From assembly GCA_018266965.1 (NCBI GenBank), contig JAFDZJ010000285.1, positions 1-6,923 on the forward strand: a stretch of DNA of 6,923 bases, written 5' to 3'. The stretch is from Bacteroidota bacterium. Its GTDB lineage: Bacteria; Bacteroidota; Bacteroidia; Flavobacteriales; Weeksellaceae. The position numbers and the translations under genes were made by a program. Below, in pieces: positions 1 through 6,055 of the stretch (within the stretch, counting starts at the first letter, position 1; each line of letters opens with the position of its first letter). The notes under the pieces are model-generated. The model searched no databases. It had not been told where the DNA came from and saw nothing but the letters and a program-made list of their open reading frames with translations.

Positions 1-69
1 AATCATTAAATAGACGTTTAGTAAAATTAACTTGAAAAGAGTCAATAGCATTTATTGTCGTTTCCAAAT
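1..69. repeat. direct repeat, left copy (at the window edge)
   Basis: Bases 1-69 are identical to 413-481 in the same orientation, with an offset of 412 bp. The match ends at base 70 (t against c at 482), and its left limit is unknown because it reaches the window edge. This copy is read out of frame by the SMC-like ATPase gene and supplies its stop codon. The first 41 bases hold no gene of their own. Confidence 0.97.
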
Positions 70-1337
70 TTGTCCGACATCGAAAAGCTTGTATTCCATA
101 ATCTTCTTAAATCCGATTCAATGTCCGGTTTTGTATCTATTACTTTAGTTAATTCTGGGAGAAGCTCTTCAATTGCTTTATATTCAGGAGTACCCTTTTT
201 TGCAGGTCTATTGCAGACAAGACATGTTTCCTGGTCTAGCATTCTTTGCAAATGCATTCTTTCTGGAATACCTCTTGGTAATCTTGTTTGTGAACTGGTA
301 TTAGCTTTGGCAATAGCTTCAGCAACTTTTCTTTGGCTTACAAAATCGTTATATGTTTTATATTTTTCTTCAAAAATAGAAACTAACTTTTCAGTCCCCA
401 TTAATAGCCAATAATCATTAAATAGACGTTTAGTAAAATTAACTTGAAAAGAGTCAATAGCATTTATTGTCGTTTCCAAATCAACAGCCTTTTGTTTTCT
501 CCGTTTATCTAAATCGGTAATTTTTTGGGCAGAATCTAACTTACCTAATATCGCATTGAACTTACTGCTTGCGGCGTCATGATTTAGTATTGCATTACTT
601 AGCTCTTCTTTTGTTTTATCTAACTTGGTTTGTAAAGTAGTCTGTTCTTTAACCAACTTGTCATATTCTTGTTGATTGCTATTCTTTTTCTTTAACTCTT
701 TATTGAAGTCACTGCTGGAAGTTGCAGCAGCTTTTTGCATAATTGCTAAATATTCATCCCACTTTTCTATATCGGATAACTTTTCAATCACTCGCTTTAA
801 TGAATCTTTGCTTGAGGTATCAATGATGCTATTTACACCTTTTTCACCCTGAAACCAGACATATGGCATTACTTCATCGCCAATCAGTCTATTTGGAATA
901 TTCAATGCTAATTCTTCATCTATAGGCTTAAAATGAATTACATCTTTTTTATAAACTTCAAAAGAACTTGCTTTTGCTTCAACCCATGTTTCTGAATCTT
1001 TCTTGGAAGCAAAGAATTTTCTTATTAATTGATAGGTGTTGTTGCTATCTGATACTTCAATCATTACTTCACACGACACCTTTCCGCCGACTTCACATTC
1101 AACAAGTGCTTTTTCAGAAATTAATTCTTTTTTCAGAAAAGAAGTATTCTTAATTCTTCCGGGTGCAGAATCATCCGTTATTCCATCTTTGAATACCCAT
1201 TGAAAGGCATCATACAATTTTGATTTTCCATACCCATTTGCACCTAGAATTAAATTCAACCCATCGTTAAAAGTTATCTTGTTATTACTGCCGAAGTAAC
1301 AGAGAAAATTTGTCAATGATATACTGTGTATTTTCAT
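42..1337 (-). CDS. Rad50/SMC/DndD-like ATPase, N-terminal part, cut by a duplicated segment
   Basis: 431 residues remain of what should be a longer protein (DndD is usually around 650-670 residues). The N-terminus has the SMC/RecF-type opening (LTNFLCYFG, 8-16), Walker A GANGYGKS (32-39) and a Q-loop-like YVWFQGEKG (159-167). A charged coiled coil follows (about 210-290), and then a CLVC pair (C372, C375) in the setting of a Rad50-type zinc hook. The returning coil, signature motif and Walker B are missing. After residue 423 the frame runs into a copy of bases 413-481 in a different frame, adding FGNDNKCY and a TGA at 44-42. The last eight residues are therefore not native to the family. In Dnd systems this ATPase works with DndC in DNA modification. 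The start at 1337 lies 6 bp after the 77-residue gene. Whether the gene is broken in the cell or only in the assembly is open. Confidence 0.85.
   Translation of the reverse strand: MKIHSISLTNFLCYFGSNNKITFNDGLNLILGANGYGKSKLYDAFQWVFKDGITDDSAPGRIKNTSFLKKELISEKALVECEVGGKVSCEVMIEVSDSNNTYQLIRKFFASKKDSETWVEAKASSFEVYKKDVIHFKPIDEELALNIPNRLIGDEVMPYVWFQGEKGVNSIIDTSSKDSLKRVIEKLSDIEKWDEYLAIMQKAAATSSSDFNKELKKKNSNQQEYDKLVKEQTTLQTKLDKTKEELSNAILNHDAASSKFNAILGKLDSAQKITDLDKRRKQKAVDLETTINAIDSFQVNFTKRLFNDYWLLMGTEKLVSIFEEKYKTYNDFVSQRKVAEAIAKANTSSQTRLPRGIPERMHLQRMLDQETCLVCNRPAKKGTPEYKAIEELLPELTKVIDTKPDIESDLRRLWNTSFSMSDKFGNDNKCY
413..481. repeat. direct repeat, right copy (inside the ATPase coding region)
   Basis: This copy is read in frame as part of the SMC-like ATPase, residues about 286-309, and fits the flow of the protein (coil into the region before the zinc hook). 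It therefore looks like the original, and the copy at 1-69 the secondary one. The 412-bp offset is not a multiple of three (137 codons plus one base), which explains the frame change at the other copy. Confidence 0.95.
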
Positions 1338-1343
1338 AGTTTA

Positions 1344-1577
1344 TTATCTCATTCTGTTATCTAATAAATTATTGATTTGTCCAGCAATAATATTTGCTGT
1401 TAATCTATCATCTGGTTGTTTATTTATCATTTCTTTGATAACAATCAGTTCAATATAGTTTTCTGAACTAGTCATTGTAATGTTATCAATGTCAGAATCT
1501 TTTATGTTGTAAGTTTCCTTCAACTTATTCCGAAAGATTTCATCTTGTAAAAAGGCTTTAAGAGTTTCTTTTTGCAT
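1344..1577 (-). CDS. 77-residue orphan protein between helicase and SMC-like ATPase
   Basis: A short reading frame that starts 2 bp after the helicase stop and ends 6 bp before the start of the SMC-like ATPase, so its placement strongly supports a real gene. The sequence is mostly helical in appearance, with LKAFLQDEIFRNKLKETY (6-23), a middle beta-like IELIVI (42-47) and an amphipathic C-terminal helix. It has no cysteine and no motif I can assign. It does not resemble DndE, which usually sits near DndD and is longer with a different sequence. Small proteins of this size occur beside DndD-like ATPases in modification loci, and some databases call them DNA-modification-system-associated small proteins. 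I recall that naming but cannot confirm membership. A role as a partner or regulator of the following ATPase is plausible only from adjacency. Confidence 0.75.
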   Translation of the reverse strand: MQKETLKAFLQDEIFRNKLKETYNIKDSDIDNITMTSSENYIELIVIKEMINKQPDDRLTANIIAGQINNLLDNRMR

Positions 1578-1579
1578 TG

Positions 1580-3808
1580 TTAGTTTTTTAGGTCAAGGTG
1601 TATGGTGTCTAAATTTAAATCATAATACTCGCAAATTTTTTTCAGCCCATCTATCGCTTCATATTTGTTGATAGCCATATAAGCGAAGTGAACAACTCTT
1701 TCTAATTCCTTCTGAACAAGCTTTCGTTCACTGTCAAAATTCGGACTGTTATACTCAACCATCGGAATAACGACTAGGTCAAATATTTTTGCAAACTTTT
1801 TGTCTGGATGCTTCCTTAAAATTCTCCCCCTTCTCTGAATAAACTGTCTTGGATTCCCAGTACTTGAACAAAATATTGCTTGTTCTGTCCTCGGAACATC
1901 AACGCCTTCATCTAAACATTTCATTGAAAGCAATACATCAATCTTCCCATTTTCAAAACTTTTGAGCAAGTTTTCTTTATCCTCACTTTCACTTGTGTAT
2001 TGTGCTACATGAGTATTTGGAGAAATACCTCTCACAATGTTTGCGTAAAAGTCTATTATTCTATAATCGCCATCTAACTCTGGAAATTCTTCTTCGACAA
2101 ATTCATCGTCGGAATGATAACCTTCTGGTGCATATACAAGAGAATATTTTAATCCTGTTTCAGATTTAATGATACTATTAATAATTTCTTTAAATGCATC
2201 AAATTTGTTTTTTGCTTTATGAATAATTGCTTTTCTAAGCATCAACAAATTTTCGTATTGCTTCTTTACACTTTCATCTTGTGCAACTTTTTGAAAAAGT
2301 CTTGCAATACGTAATGAAATTTCATTGTATTCTTTCATTTCATCCTCTTGCAAAGTAACAAGCTTGGGGAAATAATAGTATTTACATAATATATTTTCCT
2401 CAATGGCTCTTTCCATTGGGAAATTGTAAGTGTATGGTTCAGTATCATTGAAAAAATTTTCAATCTCTTTAGTTCCTTCAGGGTCGTATACTCTTTTCGG
2501 TGTTGCTGACAGGGCAATTCTTTTTTTGATTTTAAGTTGAAAGAGTTTGCTTTTCACATTACCTGCTCCAATGTTATGTGCTTCGTCAGCTATAAATATC
2601 TCATCTGTTTTTAAGTCTTTTATGAAATCTTGAAACTTGTCACTTGTAAAAGACTTGTAAGTTGCAATTACTATATATGAGGTAGCAATTCCAAAAGAAT
2701 CTTTTGTCTTCAATTCAGTGAGTGTTTGTTTCCAGCTTGCGTTCTTTGATGAAACAGTAATAGTATTGGTAAAGTTGAAATTCTTTGCTTCTTCTTTCCA
2801 TTGTTCAACTAAGACCAATGTAGGCACAAGGATTATAGCTTTATAAGTTTTTGTTTTTTGGAATTCGTTAAGAATACAGTTCATCGAAGTAATTGTTTTT
2901 CCGGTTCCGGTTGCCATTGCAAAGACACCAGTGAAGTTATTGTTTACCCAATTTTGATATGCTTCAGTTTGATAAAGTCTTGGCCCTTGTGGAAAAGGAA
3001 ACTTGGGTTCTCTTATAATTTCTTCTATAGATGTAATTGCTTTCTCAAAACTTCTTCGCACTCCTTTATTCTCCATCACTTTGCTTTTTTTCTCTGTTAA
3101 CTCCTTTTCTTTAATTAGCAACTCATTAAGGGAAGTATTTCCAAATTCTTTTCTAATTGCAACAGAAACCTCCCCGACATGGAGATATTCTACAATGTCT
3201 GATTTGCCTGAAAAAATGTTTTCAAAGTCTTTGTTCTGTCGATTAATCATTTTACTTGAGCGACTGTTCTCCCAGCTTAAAAAGGCATCTAATTCCTCCA
3301 AATTTTCAAGTAAGCCAAATGCTGTGAAATTGCATGATGCTTTAAAGCCAACTGTGTCGGTTCCGTCAAAGAATGCTCCTGATTTGTAATGGGCTATTCC
3401 TCTACCAGTCTTAGGTCTTATTATCTTGATTTGAATTCTTTCTTCCTGAATCAGCCAAGCAAGACATTCAAAGAAATGTTTACCGTAATCATCCAATGTT
3501 CTTTTCAGCTGTTTGATGTCCGATAAATCGAATGCCGTATTCTGTATATTTCCTTCTTGACCTGCTTTAATTGCATTTTTATCTTCTTGTGACAAAATGT
3601 TGTTCACTACCATTCGCACTGTGCCGCCTTTGTAGAGGAAACTCGCAAAGCCAAGGGAGAGTACATTTATTGCGGCAGAACTGAAATAGCCCAACAGCAA
3701 ATCAAAGCGTTTGCTATTGCATAAGCCATCCATATAAAATTGAACAGGCTCACTTTCGCTACCCGTTCTGTAAGAGCGGTCTTCAGACCATATAACTTCT
3801 CTAAGCAT
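1580..3808 (-). CDS. PLD-nuclease/DEAD-DEAH helicase fusion, phosphorothioation-linked restriction enzyme type
   Basis: A 742-residue cytosolic protein with two parts. The N-terminal part (about 20-185) is phospholipase-D-like: LLLGYFSSAAINVLSLGFASF (37-57) leads to a single HKD-type motif HYK...D (H140, K142, D148) and SCNFTAFGLLEN (158-169). One HKD copy implies a dimer for nuclease activity. After a lysine/glutamate-rich linker (230-250) comes a superfamily 2 helicase: RLYQTEAYQNW (277-287), Walker A ATGTGKT (299-305), DEAH (408-411), SAT (434-436), LDEGVDVP (632-639) and QFIQRRGRILR (655-665). The N-terminal wording and architecture match my memory of the family annotated as DNA phosphorothioation system restriction enzyme; this needs a profile search. 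The probable role is recognition and cleavage of DNA lacking the host modification. The ATG at 3808 is chosen because an in-frame stop lies at 3835-3833. The next gene follows after 2 bp. Confidence 0.93.
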   Translation of the reverse strand: MLREVIWSEDRSYRTGSESEPVQFYMDGLCNSKRFDLLLGYFSSAAINVLSLGFASFLYKGGTVRMVVNNILSQEDKNAIKAGQEGNIQNTAFDLSDIKQLKRTLDDYGKHFFECLAWLIQEERIQIKIIRPKTGRGIAHYKSGAFFDGTDTVGFKASCNFTAFGLLENLEELDAFLSWENSRSSKMINRQNKDFENIFSGKSDIVEYLHVGEVSVAIRKEFGNTSLNELLIKEKELTEKKSKVMENKGVRRSFEKAITSIEEIIREPKFPFPQGPRLYQTEAYQNWVNNNFTGVFAMATGTGKTITSMNCILNEFQKTKTYKAIILVPTLVLVEQWKEEAKNFNFTNTITVSSKNASWKQTLTELKTKDSFGIATSYIVIATYKSFTSDKFQDFIKDLKTDEIFIADEAHNIGAGNVKSKLFQLKIKKRIALSATPKRVYDPEGTKEIENFFNDTEPYTYNFPMERAIEENILCKYYYFPKLVTLQEDEMKEYNEISLRIARLFQKVAQDESVKKQYENLLMLRKAIIHKAKNKFDAFKEIINSIIKSETGLKYSLVYAPEGYHSDDEFVEEEFPELDGDYRIIDFYANIVRGISPNTHVAQYTSESEDKENLLKSFENGKIDVLLSMKCLDEGVDVPRTEQAIFCSSTGNPRQFIQRRGRILRKHPDKKFAKIFDLVVIPMVEYNSPNFDSERKLVQKELERVVHFAYMAINKYEAIDGLKKICEYYDLNLDTIHLDLKN

Positions 3809-3856
3809 GTTTTGTTTAGAATAAAAATCAATTTATGCAATTGGCTATCTCCTGTC

Positions 3857-4255
3857 TTATATACCAACTGAAAATTTTTTCAAATAATCTATGCCTTCTG
3901 AAAGTGAACTCAAAACTACTCCAGAAGGTTTATATAGGATTTTGAAATATCTAGCAAAGGTTGTTTCTTCTGACGATTTTTCATCAACTAGAATAATCGT
4001 TTTATTGAGTGAGTATGCTACGCCTAATTCAAAAGCTAAGCCATAACCAGAAGGGTTTGTCTTTTCCATGTATGCAAACAGGATGTCACACTCTTTAACA
4101 AAATGAATATCCCATGTGGTGTAAAAGTCGGAGTGCTCTAATCCGTGTTCTCTAGGGTTAAAAAAAATAAATTTGTCACCGACTTCTTTAATCACTTTAG
4201 ATTGCCAATTACTCTTAAAGCCACCGGATAGAAAGACTTTTGATTTATAGCTCAT
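3857..4255 (-). CDS. nucleoside 2-deoxyribosyltransferase-like protein
   Basis: A 132-residue single-domain protein with the layout of the nucleoside 2-deoxyribosyltransferase/DNPH1 fold. It has an N-terminal strand and glycine turn VFLSGGF (7-13), FFNPR (31-35), conserved-looking acidic residues D49 and D57 (CDILFAYME), and the signature NPSGYGLAFELGVA (67-80). E76 in that signature matches the nucleophilic glutamate of the family motif GTxxExGxA. Family members cleave or exchange the N-glycosidic bond of (deoxy)nucleosides or deoxynucleoside monophosphates. Here the substrate is unknown: it could be a phage nucleotide, a host nucleotide pool, or a signal-related nucleotide. The length is somewhat short for the family, but all core elements are visible. 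It is coupled by a 4-bp overlap to the four-span membrane protein, and 48 bp separate it from the helicase gene. Confidence 0.88.
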   Translation of the reverse strand: MSYKSKVFLSGGFKSNWQSKVIKEVGDKFIFFNPREHGLEHSDFYTTWDIHFVKECDILFAYMEKTNPSGYGLAFELGVAYSLNKTIILVDEKSSEETTFARYFKILYKPSGVVLSSLSEGIDYLKKFSVGI

Positions 4256-4932
4256 GATTTAATTGACTTTGATGTGAAAATTGAAAAGGGAAGACCAACT
4301 GAGATTGAATAAAATCTATTTCTCGTTTCTCTTAAAAATAAATATGCTATTAGTAAACAAACATAAAGAATTATATGGGCCGTATCTGTTTTAAAGATGA
4401 GTAAAGGAATTTGCTTGAAGAAAGTAAATAGCAAGCCTAACGAGCCAATAAGCAAAGAAATGTTGCCAGTATGATTTGCAAGGTCAGACCGAAATGTAAA
4501 AGTGTAAATTTTTTGGTCGCTTTCAGGAATGAAACTCATTACCAAATTACGTAAATCTCTAACTGAAGCTATATTTAGTTTGTTCGTTAGATTTTTTGAA
4601 GCTAAAGACTGAGTAAGTAATTCCTTTGAATAGTCAAATGCTTGACGCTTTGAGACATTATTTTCTATTTTTTTAATGTAAGAATATTTTCCCAAAATCT
4701 TTTCTTTTAAACAACCAATCCCATAAACTGCATGCCCCATCAAGTATGAAATTACTATGAAAATGAAAGGATAGAAATCGCTTGCAGTTGTTCCAATTGA
4801 TGGAGAAAGAAAGAATTCCTTATGGACACATACGGAAAGTAAAATTAAAACAAAACTGCCCGGAAGTAAATACCCGATGATGTCCCAAATAAATTCTTTA
4901 AATGATTCAAAAAAGCCCTTTATGCTTTCCAT
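4252..4932 (-). CDS. small four-transmembrane protein, possible membrane effector
   Basis: A 226-residue protein of unknown family. Hydrophobic segments at about 15-36 (with GYLLPG just inside the first), 53-74, 156-180 and 184-201 suggest four membrane spans. A polar, lysine-rich region of about 80 residues lies between the second and third spans, probably cytoplasmic. No signal peptide cleavage site or enzymatic motif is evident. It starts 19 bp after the PP-loop gene and its TGA overlaps the ATG of the nucleosidase-like gene (ATGA), which argues for tightly coupled expression of the two. Small four-span proteins next to nucleotide-processing enzymes are a known arrangement in bacterial conflict systems, where the membrane protein is a pore-forming effector. 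Applying that here is inference; a membrane anchor for the neighbouring enzyme is an alternative. Confidence 0.85.
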   Translation of the reverse strand: MESIKGFFESFKEFIWDIIGYLLPGSFVLILLSVCVHKEFFLSPSIGTTASDFYPFIFIVISYLMGHAVYGIGCLKEKILGKYSYIKKIENNVSKRQAFDYSKELLTQSLASKNLTNKLNIASVRDLRNLVMSFIPESDQKIYTFTFRSDLANHTGNISLLIGSLGLLFTFFKQIPLLIFKTDTAHIILYVCLLIAYLFLRETRNRFYSISVGLPFSIFTSKSIKS

Positions 4933-4951
4933 AAATTATTTTGCGAATTAC

Positions 4952-6055
4952 TTAAATAAAACAAGCTGCACAGCCTTCGGATTCCGCTTCTTCTAATACA
5001 ATATCCTTCCAATCTTTTTGTGTTACGCCTGCTTTTGCTTGGCGCATAAGAAACTCTTCCTTAATTCTTTTTATTCTTTCTGGTTTAATAATGTCTGATA
5101 AGGTTTCATCTTGGCACCATGTGTAGCCATCTTTTTCATACTCCATAGCTTTAGCAAATCTGTCTGGGTGCTGCTCATAAAGCCATACCCATTCAATTTT
5201 TTGTTGAAAGAAGCAGAAATAACAACCTGAACGACTCCTTGCATATTGCCCCGCTTTGCCATCGGTCTTGAAATCAACCTTGTTATAATAAGCTGGAATA
5301 CCGACTCCGCTTTCTTTTAGAATTCTGAAAATATCATCCCGAACTAAAACATCTTCATTGTCTGTTAGCTCAAAATTCAATTCGTTTGCTAACGGATAGT
5401 TGGTTGTCTTAAGAAATGCAAAAACAAGTTCATTAAACTCTTTTATGCCTAAATCAAGAAGCAAGCTAAGTTTTTGCGGAATGGAGAAATTCAGTGATAT
5501 GGGTTGGCGTAGAACTTCCTCAATTCGGTCTGAATTTTTTCTTACCTCAATCTTACTGAATAAATTCAGGATTTCTTTGGAATTATTATTGGATAGAACT
5601 TTTAAAATCACATCTTCACTCCAAATATTTTTCCTGAAGGGGAAAATGCTTTGAATGTTTGGTTTTCGTGATATATAACCCTCTCTTTCTTCATCGCCTC
5701 GTATGCCGACATACGAAATAACAGGGTCGTTGCCAACAAACTTTTCAAAAGGTTCAAGCTTTAATTTTTTGGTACACCATCTTGAGTTGGACGAAGGCAA
5801 AAATCCACCATACATTTTTAAATAATGGTCAAACGGGTCTTCATCACTTCCTTCTGCCGCTTTCAACAAAGTAATCTTTTTACCAAGATAGATTTCAAGG
5901 TTTTTGATTAACTGGTATGTTTCCTCTAGTTCTTTGCCAGTATCGCATGTGTAATATTCAATATCCAAATGAGGATATTTGTCCTTCATGTAAATTGCCA
6001 AGGCCGCACTGTCTTTGCCCCCTGATATTCCAAGTACATGTCGTATCTTCTTCAT
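4952..6055 (-). CDS. PAPS-reductase / DndC-like PP-loop ATP pyrophosphatase family protein
   Basis: This 367-residue protein belongs to the adenine-nucleotide alpha-hydrolase (PP-loop) superfamily, CysH/DndC branch. Near the N-terminus is the PP-loop SGGKDS (11-16), followed by a CDTGKELEE strand-turn (37-45). Then come SRWCTKK (91-97), GIRGDEERE (117-125) and, late in the protein, GCYFC (C278, C281) before QQKIEW. C94 with C278/C281 and one of C314, C362 or C365 could hold an Fe-S cluster as proposed for DndC. About 85 residues (155-240) appear inserted between two parts of the usual CysH C-terminal motif. In DndC the reaction is ATP-dependent handling of sulfur for backbone phosphorothioation; in BREX type 4 the related BrxP has an unknown role. 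It is shorter than typical DndC and the N-terminus looks different, so I do not call it dndC. The ATG overlaps the stop of the upstream gene. Confidence 0.9.
   Translation of the reverse strand: MKKIRHVLGISGGKDSAALAIYMKDKYPHLDIEYYTCDTGKELEETYQLIKNLEIYLGKKITLLKAAEGSDEDPFDHYLKMYGGFLPSSNSRWCTKKLKLEPFEKFVGNDPVISYVGIRGDEEREGYISRKPNIQSIFPFRKNIWSEDVILKVLSNNNSKEILNLFSKIEVRKNSDRIEEVLRQPISLNFSIPQKLSLLLDLGIKEFNELVFAFLKTTNYPLANELNFELTDNEDVLVRDDIFRILKESGVGIPAYYNKVDFKTDGKAGQYARSRSGCYFCFFQQKIEWVWLYEQHPDRFAKAMEYEKDGYTWCQDETLSDIIKPERIKRIKEEFLMRQAKAGVTQKDWKDIVLEEAESEGCAACFI

Noticed and set aside
3003..3389. Plus-strand open frame of 128 codons inside the helicase gene, and similar plus-strand frames at 55-414, 5400-5654 and 6038-6295
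   Set aside because: All lie antisense to genes with clear domain motifs and show no recognisable domains; they are shadows.
3829..3843. Inverted repeat CAATT-GCATA-AATTG followed by a T-rich run on the minus strand, between the nucleosidase-like and helicase genes
   Set aside because: The stem is only five mostly A-T pairs, too weak for an intrinsic terminator, and the T run is interrupted; chance is likely in A/T-rich sequence.
3847..3853. AGGAGAT (minus strand) resembling a Shine-Dalgarno site
   Set aside because: It lies about 38 bases before the helicase ATG, with an in-frame stop between them, and no other gene here uses such a site; the short frame it could serve is a shadow of the helicase gene.
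3809..3856. Possible internal promoter before the helicase gene
   Set aside because: No pair matching the Bacteroidota -33 TTTG and -7 TAnnTTTG elements at proper spacing was found in or next to the 48-bp gap.
4952..6055. Calling the PP-loop gene a canonical dndC or a housekeeping cysH
   Set aside because: It lacks the longer DndC N-terminal layout as I know it, and the operon context does not fit sulfate assimilation; only the superfamily is firm.
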